From positions 1 to 21,501 of the forward strand of contig JBAWVO010000091.1 in the NCBI GenBank assembly GCA_037147235.1: a stretch of DNA of 21,501 nucleotides, in the 5' to 3' direction. Shown here one piece after another: positions 1 through 7,832 of this stretch. Origin of the DNA: JANXQG01 sp037147235 (GTDB taxonomy: Bacteria; Planctomycetota; Planctomycetia; Pirellulales; Thermoguttaceae). The translations under genes were made by a program, and so were the position numbers. The notes beneath the pieces were generated by a model that was not told the origin of the DNA, did no database searches, and was given only the letters and a program-made list of their open reading frames with translations. How positions within the stretch are numbered: the first letter of the stretch is position 1; every line of letters starts with the position of its first letter.

Positions 1-2
1 CG

Positions 3-662
3 GCGGTAACTTCGTTCAATCCAAAAGGACAAACCCAAGCACGGGCAGTATATATCTATGAGCCGCCGGTCGGTATCACGGTATGGTCGTTGGTCCCCTA
101 CGGCAAAGGATGGATTAGTGATCCGAAACCATTGGGGCTGAAGGACGGCGGATACACCTCATGGGCGTTAGGGCACGATCCTGGACAAAACTCGCTTTTC
201 TGGGGCCAGTTCTGCCAATTCTGCTTTCACGAACTCCCCTGGCCGGAACCTATCCCCGTTGGCGACAGTAAAGCATGCGACAAACCACCGCAGCGGGCTT
301 CTCTTGCCGGCACATGGAAGACTTTCGGCGGTATTCCTTTCCGGATCGACGACGATGGCACGACGCTGACGGTCGAAATGGTTGGCCCTAGCATCAATCT
401 TCGCAAGGTTTTCGGAAAATTGTCTCGCCGCAAGGGCAATCTGGACCAAAAGGTCTTCGAGGGCACGCTGGATACGGTCTTCTCGTTTGACGGGAAACCG
501 CACAACCTTCACACCATCATGATCGTTGAGGACGAGAATCACCTGAAGTTTAGGTTTCCAGACTGGCCTACTCCCATTACTGGCAAGAAAACCTGGCGGA
601 TTGAATACAGGCTGCTAAAGGAGGACTGGACACGGTCGCCGACCTCAGGCCAACGATTCTGA
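3..662 (+). CDS. Partial protein of unknown function (5' end outside window)
   Basis: This frame is open from the left edge to a TGA at 660-662, so about 219 residues of the C-terminal part are visible and the true start lies upstream. A TTG at position 90 could start a shorter protein, but reading-frame continuity to the edge makes a partial gene more likely. I do not recognise the family. The first part is rich in Trp, Gly and Pro (for example LVPYGKGWISDPKPLG), followed by a Cys-containing stretch (FCQFCFHELPWPEP). A C-terminal module begins at 'SLAGTWK' and continues as alternating beta-strand-like segments (TLTVEM, HTIMIVED, LKFRF, WRIEYRL), which looks like a small beta-barrel or lipocalin-like fold. 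Its codon use appears less GC-rich than that of its neighbours. It converges with the GH29 gene, 106 bases away. Confidence 0.6.
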   Translation, partial: AVTSFNPKGQTQARAVYIYEPPVGITVWSLVPYGKGWISDPKPLGLKDGGYTSWALGHDPGQNSLFWGQFCQFCFHELPWPEPIPVGDSKACDKPPQRASLAGTWKTFGGIPFRIDDDGTTLTVEMVGPSINLRKVFGKLSRRKGNLDQKVFEGTLDTVFSFDGKPHNLHTIMIVEDENHLKFRFPDWPTPITGKKTWRIEYRLLKEDWTRSPTSGQRF

Positions 663-768
663 CGCGGCACCGCCAATCCGCTCCCACTTGCCTGATGCCC
701 CTGGTGGTCGCCTTTCAGAGGAAAGGGACATTGATAATTGTCTCGTTACTCGGTTCATGCCTCCCGCC

Positions 769-2316
769 TCAAAACGGCGACTTGCGGGCGATCTTCAAGA
801 CGAAGGCGTGTTCGCATGGTTTTTCCTTGGGCATCTCCACGAAAAGCCCGTTCCCCTTCATCTCCCAGTGTAAGGGCTTGCCGTCGCCGAGCAGGGTGAC
901 CGATGCGATTTCCGAGGGGTAAAGCCCGATCTGCGTACCCTGCATGGCCACGCTCTTGATCAACACGCTCGCGCCCGGCCAGGCGAGGATCGTGGCATAC
1001 AAAGTGTCGTCCTTGACGGTGAAACGAATGTCCTGCGGGGTAAATCGGAGATCGTTGTTCTCGTTGAAAGCCCCTTCCTTGGCCAGTTGCGTCGGCCCCT
1101 CGGCCGCGATTATCCAGGGGGTGGTGCCGTAAATTGCCTCGCCGTTGATTGCCAACCACTTGCCCATGCCTAGCAGTCGCTGCTGGGCCTCGTCGGGAAT
1201 CGTGCCGTCGGCCTTGGGTCCAACATTCAACAAAAGGTAGCCGTTCTTGCTCACACGATCCACGAGATTGGTGATGAGGTTCGTGACGGATTTGAAGCCT
1301 GCTCCTTCGACGTATCCCCATGCGCCTTGATTATCGACCGAGGTGTCGGTGATCCACTCGTGATAGGTCAAGTGGGGTTCCTGGCCAAGTTCCAGGTCGT
1401 TGACGCCAATACCGGGCGGGAGGTGGTGCCATTTGTAGGTCACCACAACGTCCTTCTTGTCAGCTACCGCCTTGTTGTAGTAATAGGCCAGCAGCTCTTT
1501 CTTGTAGCTCTCGGTAACCAGTTCCAGGCCGAAGTCGAACCAGAGCATGTCGGGGCCGTACTTGTCGATGACCTCCACGACTTTGCCCTTCCACTGGTCG
1601 AGAAATGCCTTGCTGGGCCGCTGACCTTGGGGATGGATCATGCCGTAAAGCCCCGAGTAGCGGGGGTCGGAACAGTCGTAACGCTTGTCCCAGGTCGGGA
1701 AGAAAAACCAGTTCTCGGCATGATGGAAGGCGGTCACGAACTTCATGCCCTGGGCCTTGATGGTCTTGGCCAGCTCGCCGACCACGTCGCGCTTAGGCCC
1801 CATCTTTGCCGCGTTCCACTCCGAGTACTTGGTGTCCCACATCGAGAAACCGTCGTGATGCTCAGCCACGGGACCAGCGAAACGCGCACCCGACTTCTTG
1901 AATAACTCGGCCCATTGCTCGGGATCGAACTTCTCGGCCTTGAAGAGCGGAACAAAGTCTTTGTAGCCGAACTTTGCCAATGGCCCGTAGGTAGCCTCTT
2001 GGTGTTTCCGCTCAGGGCCCCTGGGATTCATGTAGAAGTTGTGAGAGTACCATGTGCAGTTCGGCCCTTGGGCCGGCACGGCATACACGCCCCAGTGCGT
2101 GTAGATGCCGAACTTCCCTTCTTGAAGCCACTGGGGCGTGAAACATCGCTTGAGCGACTCCCACGCCGCCCGGTAAGGCTTGCCCGCCTCGCCGCCCGAG
2201 GTCGGCTCCGGAACCTCGGCTCCAGCCGAGAAAGCCAGCGGACCTGCTGCCATCATCGATCCGGCGGAAGCCGCCAGACCGGCCTTGAATAAATCGCGTC
2301 GTGAAAAATTATGCAT
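769..2316 (-). CDS. Alpha-L-fucosidase, GH29 family, Tat-exported
   Basis: This 515-residue protein is a retaining exo-alpha-L-fucosidase that releases terminal fucose from glycans. The N-terminus MHNFSRRDLFKAGLAASAG is a twin-arginine (Tat) signal, so the enzyme is probably folded in the cytoplasm and then exported. GH29 features are the N-terminal 'KFGIYTHWGVYAVPA' strand (about 68-82), 'EHHDGFSMWDTKYSEW' (152-167) with the substrate-binding His pair, 'FVTAFHHAENW' (193-203), and 'PDMLWFDFGLE' (255-265), where Asp261 is the expected nucleophile. The conserved 'NGYLLLNVGPKADGTIP' segment lies at about 358-374. A beta-sandwich C-terminal domain follows from about residue 400. The start is fixed by AGGAG at 2324-2328, 7 bases upstream of the ATG. 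It is the last gene of the DUF1080-GH95-GH29 block, 86 bases after GH95. The general acid/base cannot be assigned by eye, as it varies within the family. Confidence 0.95.
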   Translation of the reverse strand: MHNFSRRDLFKAGLAASAGSMMAAGPLAFSAGAEVPEPTSGGEAGKPYRAAWESLKRCFTPQWLQEGKFGIYTHWGVYAVPAQGPNCTWYSHNFYMNPRGPERKHQEATYGPLAKFGYKDFVPLFKAEKFDPEQWAELFKKSGARFAGPVAEHHDGFSMWDTKYSEWNAAKMGPKRDVVGELAKTIKAQGMKFVTAFHHAENWFFFPTWDKRYDCSDPRYSGLYGMIHPQGQRPSKAFLDQWKGKVVEVIDKYGPDMLWFDFGLELVTESYKKELLAYYYNKAVADKKDVVVTYKWHHLPPGIGVNDLELGQEPHLTYHEWITDTSVDNQGAWGYVEGAGFKSVTNLITNLVDRVSKNGYLLLNVGPKADGTIPDEAQQRLLGMGKWLAINGEAIYGTTPWIIAAEGPTQLAKEGAFNENNDLRFTPQDIRFTVKDDTLYATILAWPGASVLIKSVAMQGTQIGLYPSEIASVTLLGDGKPLHWEMKGNGLFVEMPKEKPCEHAFVLKIARKSPF

Positions 2317-2364
2317 TGCGTAACTCCTACTTTCTTACCAGGTTAGGCGTGTGGCTCGGTCAGA

Positions 2365-2396
2365 GACCGGCCACAACAGCGTTGACCGGCCACAAC
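2365..2396. repeat. 13-bp direct repeat in the GH95-GH29 gap
   Basis: GACCGGCCACAAC occurs at 2365-2377 and again at 2384-2396, a 19-bp period. It lies between the GH95 stop and the GH29 ribosome binding site. Two copies about two helical turns apart could be an operator, or they could be a chance or slippage duplication. No clear terminator T-run accompanies them. Confidence 0.5.
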
Positions 2397-2402
2397 GTCT
2401 TA

Positions 2403-4805
2403 TTAAAAAACCACTTGGCACTCCTGCCCTTTCTTCAACTCAACCGTGACGGTGCCATCGGCGTTCGCCGCCATCGGCACGGACTGGCCGGCGAGGCGAA
2501 GCTCGGCGACTTTCTGGCCCTTCGGCGGACGGAGCTTGTGGTGGCCGTCGGCCGTGGCCGTTAGCGAGGCCGAAACGCCTCGGCCTTCCTTCCAGACGAC
2601 TCCCACCTCAATGCCGCCCCGAGCACGCAGCCCTTGCACGCTGCCGTTGGGCCACACGCTCGGCAGGGCCGGCAGAATCGCGATCTCGCCGGCATGGCTT
2701 TGCACCAGCATCTCGGCAATGGCCGAAGTGGCACCAAAGTTGCCATCGATCTGGAATGGCGGGTGGGCATCGAACAGGTTCGGGTAGGTGCCGTGCGCCA
2801 ATAAACCCTTGAAGATGCGGTAGGCATGGTCGCCATCTTCCAGACGCGCCCAAGCGGCGGTCTTCCAGGCTCGGCTCCAACCGGTGGCGGCGTCGCCGCG
2901 GCGATTGAGGGTTTTCCGCAGGGCCTCGGCCAACTCAGGTGTGCCGCGCGGCGTGATCATCCGGCCAGGGTGAAGGCCAAACATGTGCGAAACATGGCGG
3001 TGCTGCGGTTCCGGCTCGGCGTAGTCCTCGATCCATTCCTGCAAGGCACCCGTTCGCTTGCTAATTTGCAGCGGAGGCAGCCGCTTCAAGGCAGCGGCCA
3101 GTTCAGCGCGGAACTCGGTGTCGAACTTGCCGCCCGGAGCGTCGGCTGCCAGGACATCGATTGCCTCAATGCAGTTTGTGAACAGGTCGTGAATGATCTC
3201 AATGTCCATGGTCGCGGAGTAAGTGAACTGCGACCGCTGGCCGTTGGCCATGATGAACGAGTTCTCCGGTGAATGCGAGGGCGCGGTAACCAGTTTTCCG
3301 GCAACTGCAGTGCCCGCCGGCGCCTCGACGAGGAAATCAAGCATGAACCGTGCGCCGCCCTTCATGAGGGGATAGGCTCGCTTGGCAAGGAATTCCTTGT
3401 CGCCGCTGAAGAGGTAATGCTCATAGGGATGTTGGCAGAGCCACGCGCCACCCACCGGCCAGATGCCTTGAACGCCGTCGGCGGGTACGGAAAATCCGAA
3501 AGGATCCGTGAGGTGATGGACGACCCAGCCGTGCGCTCCATAAAGTTTTTTGGCCGTCTCGCTGCCGGAGGGAACGAGCCCATCCATGAGATCGAAAAGC
3601 GGCAAGTGGCATTCCGCCAGATTGCACGTCTCGGCAGGCCAGTAGTTCATTTGCACGTTGATATTGGTATGAAAGTCGGCATTCCAGGGGGCATTCATGT
3701 GCTCGTTCCAAAGGCCCTGCAAGTTGGCCGGCAAGCCGCCGGGCCGGGAACAGCCGACCAGCAGATAGCGGCCGAACTGGAAATAAATCGCAGCTAGTCC
3801 CGGATCGTCGGCCCCCTTCTTTACCGCCGCCAGTCGTTCATCGGTGGGCCGATCCGGGCCGGCATCCCCGGCACTGCGGAGTACGAGTTTGACGCGGCGC
3901 ATCAGCCCGCGGTGGGTGGCCAGATGATCGTTGCGAACGGCCTCGAACCCTTTCCTCGTAGCCGCCTCGATCTGCTCCTGGCAGACGGCTTGTGGATCCT
4001 TCTGCCGGTAGCTGGTGGCCGACGCCAACAGAAGTGTAACCGCGTCCGCCTTGTCGATCGCCAGCCGATTCCCTTCGACCGAGAGCTTGCCACCTTGGGG
4101 GATCATTTTCAGGTGGGCCTGGAACTTCATCCCCTTGCCGCCGTTGGTGGCTCCCGACATGACAAGCCGATCGGGGCCGACAGCTTCAGTTTTCCACTGC
4201 TGGGGACGGTCCAGCGCGGCCGAGAAGGAAATACGGCCCGGCTTGTCGCACGTCAATCGCACGACGAGCACTTGATCGGGGGTCGAAGAGAAATACTCCC
4301 GCGTGAATTTCGCGTCCCCGAGCCGATACGTCACCGTTACCACGCCGGCATCCAGGTCAAGCTGACGGCGGTATTCTGTCGGCTGCTCGGTACCGGGCAG
4401 GGTCAGCCGAAGATCGCCCAAAGTCTGATAGGACTCGATCGTCGGGGGGATACCCATCATCGTGCGGCCGGCCAGGTTGGCAGCCTCGTTATTCTTGCCG
4501 GTGAAGAGCAGGCGGCGGATCTCGGGCAAGGCTTCGAGGGCTTTTGAATTGCAGCGGTCCTTAGGCCCGCCGGCCCACAGGGTATCTTCGTTGAGTTGAA
4601 CGTGTTCACTGGCCACTCCACCAAACACCATTCCGCCCAAACGTCCGTTGCCGATCGGAAGGGCCTCCACCCAAGACTTTGCCGGCTGGCGATACCAGAG
4701 CATCATTGGTCCGGGCGATTCCACGGCGGCACTCGCAACCATTACGAGACCGGCCACCATCATACAAGTCTGACACAGCAAGCAAACACAGCGAGACATG
4801 GACAT
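2403..4805 (-). CDS. Secreted 1,2-alpha-L-fucosidase-type glycoside hydrolase, GH95 family
   Basis: This 800-residue enzyme belongs to GH95, inverting hydrolases that mostly cleave terminal alpha-1,2-fucose. Residues about 5-27 form a hydrophobic signal peptide ending near 'VMVASAA'. The N-terminal GH95 domain is marked by 'WVEALPIGNGRLGGMVFGG' and 'HVQLNEDTLWAGGP'. The (alpha/alpha)6 catalytic domain contains 'QGLWNEHMNAPWNADFHTNI', with the catalytic Asn pair of the NIN motif at Asn381/Asn383. It also has 'PSHSPENSF' with the likely general acid Glu514, 'HRHVSHMFGLHPG', and 'PPFQIDGNFGATSAIAEML' with Asp687. These correspond by spacing to the Asn/Asn/Glu/Asp set of the Bifidobacterium AfcA enzyme. 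A small C-terminal beta domain ends the protein. I place the start at the ATG at 4805 because AGGAG (4812-4816) sits 6 bases upstream; a TTG at 4820 would put this sequence inside the coding region. A few GH95 members act on L-galactose or arabinose instead. Confidence 0.95.
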   Translation of the reverse strand: MSMSRCVCLLCQTCMMVAGLVMVASAAVESPGPMMLWYRQPAKSWVEALPIGNGRLGGMVFGGVASEHVQLNEDTLWAGGPKDRCNSKALEALPEIRRLLFTGKNNEAANLAGRTMMGIPPTIESYQTLGDLRLTLPGTEQPTEYRRQLDLDAGVVTVTYRLGDAKFTREYFSSTPDQVLVVRLTCDKPGRISFSAALDRPQQWKTEAVGPDRLVMSGATNGGKGMKFQAHLKMIPQGGKLSVEGNRLAIDKADAVTLLLASATSYRQKDPQAVCQEQIEAATRKGFEAVRNDHLATHRGLMRRVKLVLRSAGDAGPDRPTDERLAAVKKGADDPGLAAIYFQFGRYLLVGCSRPGGLPANLQGLWNEHMNAPWNADFHTNINVQMNYWPAETCNLAECHLPLFDLMDGLVPSGSETAKKLYGAHGWVVHHLTDPFGFSVPADGVQGIWPVGGAWLCQHPYEHYLFSGDKEFLAKRAYPLMKGGARFMLDFLVEAPAGTAVAGKLVTAPSHSPENSFIMANGQRSQFTYSATMDIEIIHDLFTNCIEAIDVLAADAPGGKFDTEFRAELAAALKRLPPLQISKRTGALQEWIEDYAEPEPQHRHVSHMFGLHPGRMITPRGTPELAEALRKTLNRRGDAATGWSRAWKTAAWARLEDGDHAYRIFKGLLAHGTYPNLFDAHPPFQIDGNFGATSAIAEMLVQSHAGEIAILPALPSVWPNGSVQGLRARGGIEVGVVWKEGRGVSASLTATADGHHKLRPPKGQKVAELRLAGQSVPMAANADGTVTVELKKGQECQVVF

Positions 4806-4892
4806 GAATTTCTCCTTCAATCTATTGTGAGACGAATCGTGAAGTCATTTTGGACGCAGGCCGAGTACACTCCCGGCTACAATATTCTTCCA

Positions 4893-4921
4893 ATGTTAAT
4901 GAAGTGCAGCGTGACTTGCAA
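4893..4921 (-). promoter_or_regulatory. Candidate sigma-70-type promoter for GH95
   Basis: On the minus strand TTGCAA (4921-4916) is followed after exactly 17 bases by TAACAT (4898-4893). Each box matches 4 of 6 consensus positions. It lies about 90 bases upstream of the GH95 start and downstream of the palindromic repeat. This was read by eye only. Confidence 0.3.
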
Positions 4922-4973
4922 GCAGGCACGCCTCACTACAATTATGGCTCTTCCGGTTCTAGGTGCCGCAGCA

Positions 4974-5038
4974 GTAGGGAGGGCTTTAGCCCGCCTCCTC
5001 CAAAAAAGCCTGCAAAGGCGGGCTAAAGCCCACCCTAC
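4974..5038. repeat. Intergenic palindromic repeat, copy A
   Basis: Two 23-bp arms (4974-4996 and 5016-5038) are inverted repeats of each other with one mismatch, around a 19-base loop. The arm reads GTAGGGAGGGCTTTAGCCCG and so on. The arm closely resembles that of the hairpin at 18488-18554, differing mainly at transition positions, so both appear to be members of one dispersed palindrome family. This copy lies between the DUF1080 stop and the GH95 promoter region. It could fold in the transcript as a processing or attenuation hairpin, or it could be a mobile REP-like unit. No T-run follows on either strand, so it is not a standard intrinsic terminator. Confidence 0.8.
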
Positions 5039-5051
5039 ACCCAGCAAAAAC

Positions 5052-5858
5052 CTAATCCGGGTGATGTGGGTTGTTGCCCGGCTTGCCGACAATATCCTTG
5101 ATCTCGCGGATCCAGATATTGCGGAATCGCGTCTGATTGTAGTGATACTGCAAACGCAGCGGCAGCTTGTCGGGATGGGCCGTGTAGTGAGGCTTTTCGG
5201 TCCAGGAGGTTCCGCCCGTCAACTCGAAATGGTTCTGCACCACCACGCCGTTGTGCAGTATGGTCACGTAAGCCGGTTTAAGGAGTTTGCCCTGCGCGTC
5301 GAACTTAGGGCCTTCCCAGAGGATATCGTAGGTCTGCCACTCGCCCGGCTTGCGGCATGCGTTGACCATGGGTGGATGTTGCTTGTAGACCCCGGCGGCC
5401 TGACCGTCGTAGTAGGTATCGTTGTTGTATGAGTCGAGTACCTGGATCTCGTACAGACCCATGATGTAGACGCCGCTATTGCCTCGCCCTTGGCCGCGGC
5501 CTTCGACCTTCTCTGGAGTGGCCCATTCAACGTGAATCTGGCAGTCGCCGAAGGCCTGCTTGGTATCGATGTCGTGCTTATCGGTGATGGCATAGCCGTC
5601 CTTGATCTTCCAGTCTTCACCGCCTTTGAAAGCCGACAGGTCTTTGCCGTCAAAAAGCACGATCGCGTCTGACGGCGGGCTGCCGGCCGTGCCCGGCTGG
5701 ATGATCGGCGGTTGCGGCCAGACAACCGGTGCAACGTATTCGAGAACGTCGCCGAACAGTTGCGGTGAGCCGACGTGGCTGGAAATGGCCAGCACGGCGG
5801 TGAACAAGAGGGTGAAATTGACGAAACGAACCAGACGACGGGAAAGGAGGGACTGCAT
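5052..5858 (-). CDS. DUF1080 / 3-keto-disaccharide hydrolase family protein, exported
   Basis: This 268-residue protein has the concanavalin-like DUF1080 domain (Pfam '3-keto-disaccharide hydrolase'), very abundant in Planctomycetota and linked to carbohydrate turnover. Residues about 5-27 (LSRRLVRFVNFTLLFTAVLA) form a signal peptide or membrane anchor. The domain starts at 'AIVLFDGKDLSAFKG' (65-79) and includes 'DWKIKDGYAIT' (82-92). The hallmark 'GRGNSGVYIMGLYEIQVLDS' lies at about 124-143 and 'GEWQTYDILWEGP' at 172-184. The last strand is 'QYHYNQTRFRNIWIREI' (237-253). The start is the ATG at 5858, with GGAG 8 bases upstream. A longer in-frame version from 5975 would translate a run of simple repeats and overlap the phosphatase stop, so I rejected it. 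It lies 79 bases downstream of the PP2C gene and 246 bases upstream of GH95. The exact substrate cannot be read from sequence. Confidence 0.9.
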   Translation of the reverse strand: MQSLLSRRLVRFVNFTLLFTAVLAISSHVGSPQLFGDVLEYVAPVVWPQPPIIQPGTAGSPPSDAIVLFDGKDLSAFKGGEDWKIKDGYAITDKHDIDTKQAFGDCQIHVEWATPEKVEGRGQGRGNSGVYIMGLYEIQVLDSYNNDTYYDGQAAGVYKQHPPMVNACRKPGEWQTYDILWEGPKFDAQGKLLKPAYVTILHNGVVVQNHFELTGGTSWTEKPHYTAHPDKLPLRLQYHYNQTRFRNIWIREIKDIVGKPGNNPHHPD

Positions 5859-5870
5859 GGTGAAGGCTCC

Positions 5871-5934
5871 GGGGGGGGAAGGGTGTAAAGGGTGTAAAGG
5901 GTGTGAAAGGGTGTGAAAGGGAGAAAGGGAGAAA
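5871..5934. repeat. G8 tract plus paired short tandem repeats upstream of the DUF1080 gene
   Basis: A run of eight G (5871-5878) is followed by three pairs of related units: GGGTGTAAA twice (5881-5898), GGGTGTGAAA twice (5899-5918) and GGGAGAAA twice (5919-5934). The tract fills almost the whole gap between the PP2C stop and the ribosome binding site of the DUF1080 gene. In the transcript it is a pyrimidine-rich leader. The run of C sits directly beside the GGAG sequence, so slippage could change expression. Confidence 0.85.
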
Positions 5935-5937
5935 GGT

Positions 5938-6954
5938 TTACTTTGGCGGGTCGGGGGGTTTGCCGAATGTTTCACGATACTTCTTCAAGGTCCGGTCTTT
6001 GAGACTGCGGAGACCTTTAATGACCCGTTCTGAGGCGTGATCGACCTGATCGGCCACCTGCTCGGATACGGATTTTAGATCTTTCGAGGCTGATTTTAGC
6101 CACCCAAGTGCCGAGGACTCGTCCACTGCTTCGCCACTTGCGGCTTCGCTCGCATGTTCGTGCGGATGCTCGGCCGCCAACTCTATTTCCACGCGATCAT
6201 CGACCACGCGGATCATGAGCATCGTCGCATCGTCGATGCGCATCTGCCGTTCCTGCCGCAGCCAGGCGACTCCCGATCGCCAGTCGTCTTCCGACATGTG
6301 CCAGAAGTCGTTCCAGACGGGTGGTTCACCACTAGCATAGCATCGCACGGCCCATTCGGCCACGGCATCGGTGCAAAGGATCAACTCGTCCCCAGGATAA
6401 CACATCTCGTCAAGAATTGCGAATTGCAGCAAGTGATCGCGTTTCAGATCGACGCTGCCCAGGACGATCGGATCGGCCTCGAACTGGTCGGAAGTCTCCA
6501 GGGGAAACGATCGCACCAGTTCGCCGCCACGAATCTGGAAGAGGCAACTGTCGCCCACGGCAAAGGCCGCAAGACGGTAGCCGCCAAAAGCACCCGCCTG
6601 GGCACCATCGACCTCGCATACTCGTGCGTGAAGCAACGTGGAAAAGGCCCCCATCGGCAGCTTTGCCTTCTGAAACCATGCCAGGCTGCTCGTATCGATG
6701 CTGGCGACCCAACGCGCGCGCTGCTGTCGCAGCCAGTCGCCAAACGCTTCCCTGTCGTTAGGATTGGGACCATCGGCCACCACGGATTCGGCCAGGATGG
6801 CGGCCCAAGGGCCGGAAAACAGGGCCGAAGAGACGCCGTCGGCAATCGCCGCGATGTTGTGCTCCGTATCGACACAGCAGGCATCCTGGAATGCCCCAGG
6901 CTGCTCGGGGTCTTTGGCCAGCGTGAACAGTCGTGTGTCGAATCGCATGGTCAT
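5938..6954 (-). CDS. PP2C-type (PPM) protein phosphatase
   Basis: This 338-residue protein is a metal-dependent Ser/Thr phosphatase of the PPM/PP2C fold and probably reverses phosphorylation made by the kinase encoded first in the same operon. Metal-binding positions appear intact: Asp24 in 'FQDACCV', Asp39-Gly40 in 'AAIADGVSS', Asp135 in 'FAVGDSCLFQI', Asp196 in 'LILCTDAVAEW', and Asp241/Asp242 in 'RIDDATMLMIRV'. The phosphatase domain covers about 1-252. A charged tail of about 85 residues follows, first rich in Glu/Ala/His, then a lysine-rich amphipathic helix (about 284-330), perhaps for membrane or partner contact. Gene order and fold match YegK of the E. coli YegI-YegK-YegL set and the phosphatase of TerY-P triads. 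It starts 11 bases after the vWA2 stop; the ribosome site is weak (GAAAG). An alternative ATG lies two codons in (6948). Confidence 0.93.
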   Translation of the reverse strand: MTMRFDTRLFTLAKDPEQPGAFQDACCVDTEHNIAAIADGVSSALFSGPWAAILAESVVADGPNPNDREAFGDWLRQQRARWVASIDTSSLAWFQKAKLPMGAFSTLLHARVCEVDGAQAGAFGGYRLAAFAVGDSCLFQIRGGELVRSFPLETSDQFEADPIVLGSVDLKRDHLLQFAILDEMCYPGDELILCTDAVAEWAVRCYASGEPPVWNDFWHMSEDDWRSGVAWLRQERQMRIDDATMLMIRVVDDRVEIELAAEHPHEHASEAASGEAVDESSALGWLKSASKDLKSVSEQVADQVDHASERVIKGLRSLKDRTLKKYRETFGKPPDPPK

Positions 6955-6965
6955 GGTTTGAACTT

Positions 6966-7832
6966 TCAGCCCTGGCCATCAGGTGGCAGAACGTCGGAAA
7001 TTCCTTGCTGTGCATAGACCCTGACCAGCGACAACATGCGGATCAGGTCGGCCACGGAAGCATTGTAGATCATTCCGCGGGCCCCGACACTCACCGGCAC
7101 CTGGGCACTGCGGAGGGAGGCAATCAGATAGTCCGGCAACACGCTCGACCAGCGGAATAAGTCGCTTAGGGGGCCTGGCGGGAGGTGAATGTCGCTGGAC
7201 GGATAAAGCACGGAACGTCCGGCCGCGGTTCCGCCTAAATGCACGTGAAAAACGAGCGGCGACCCGCCTGGCGTCGAAAGCCCAAGAACCCGTTTTACAG
7301 CCATCTCCACCTGCTCCGGTATCAGATCGCCCACAAAACTGATGACCAAGGGCGGTTTGCTCCAGACGGTCTCCAGCGTTGTTCCAACGACGACCAGATG
7401 CCGGCAATAGGCATAGCCCAGCACCGGCAAAATGCTGCCGCCAAGCTGTGGGATATACCAGATCGGAAACCGAACGGTCTCTTCCTGCGCATCCGCAACC
7501 GGCACGCCAAGGCGACGGACACGGTTCTCTATGATCAGCGGTGCGTCGGCCAGGGCCGCGGTGGGAACAAAGCGGCTTCCGGTCAGCGACCCGCCCCAGC
7601 GGCAACCGATGTCGGCACCGCCATTGGGATCACTGCGGTAGCCGGCCACGGCCACTTCGAGATCGGCCACGGGAACGAGCTGGTTCAAAAGCGAGTTCAC
7701 CGCCGTGGCGATGCTCTCGGCCTTCGATTTCGTTCCTCCCGCAATGAACTCGCGCAGCGACTCCGACTCGTCGATCAGAAAGACGACGCGACCGCCGAGG
7801 CAGGTTTCGTTTGTGGGGGGAAGTTGGTCCAT
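6966..7832 (-). CDS. vWA domain protein 2 (TerY/YegL-like), degenerate MIDAS
   Basis: This 288-residue protein is a von Willebrand factor A domain protein with no signal peptide, so it is cytosolic. The first MIDAS element is present as 'VVFLIDESESL' (Asp21-x-Ser23-x-Ser25). The expected Thr is Ser133 in 'LGGSILP', and the usual 'SDG' metal loop reads 'VISFVGDL' (Asp169), so metal binding may be altered. It is clearly a paralogue of the preceding gene: both are 288 residues, and they share '[FH]-x-x-H-L-x-x-T-A-A', 'SS[IV]LP' and 'ARGM-x-[FY]N' in the same order. Its ATG directly follows the stop of the upstream vWA gene with no intervening base, implying translational coupling. In TerY-P triads the vWA protein is thought to act as an adaptor or target of the kinase and phosphatase; that role is inferred here. 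Confidence 0.88.
   Translation of the reverse strand: MDQLPPTNETCLGGRVVFLIDESESLREFIAGGTKSKAESIATAVNSLLNQLVPVADLEVAVAGYRSDPNGGADIGCRWGGSLTGSRFVPTAALADAPLIIENRVRRLGVPVADAQEETVRFPIWYIPQLGGSILPVLGYAYCRHLVVVGTTLETVWSKPPLVISFVGDLIPEQVEMAVKRVLGLSTPGGSPLVFHVHLGGTAAGRSVLYPSSDIHLPPGPLSDLFRWSSVLPDYLIASLRSAQVPVSVGARGMIYNASVADLIRMLSLVRVYAQQGISDVLPPDGQG

Noticed and set aside
711..726. Terminator between the convergent first gene and GH29 (CCTTTC-AGAG-GAAAGG)
   Set aside because: The stem is only 6 bp and has no T-run on either strand; not enough to call.
1327..1905. 192-codon + strand ORF inside GH29
   Set aside because: Mirror of a strong minus-strand gene in GC-rich DNA; no motifs.
4806..4820. TTG start for GH95 at 4820
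   Set aside because: The AGGAG that serves the ATG at 4805 would fall inside the coding region.
4596..5432. 278-codon + strand ORF
   Set aside because: It is antisense to the ends of two well-supported genes and crosses the palindrome; composition is Arg/His/Leu-rich with no recognisable domain.
5881..5934. CRISPR-like array
   Set aside because: Units are 8-10 bp with no spacers; simple tandem repeats only.
5859..5975. Longer N-terminus for the DUF1080 protein (start at 5975)
   Set aside because: It would translate simple repeats into a His/Pro/Ser-rich stretch and overlap the PP2C stop; the ATG at 5858 has a proper ribosome site and signal peptide.
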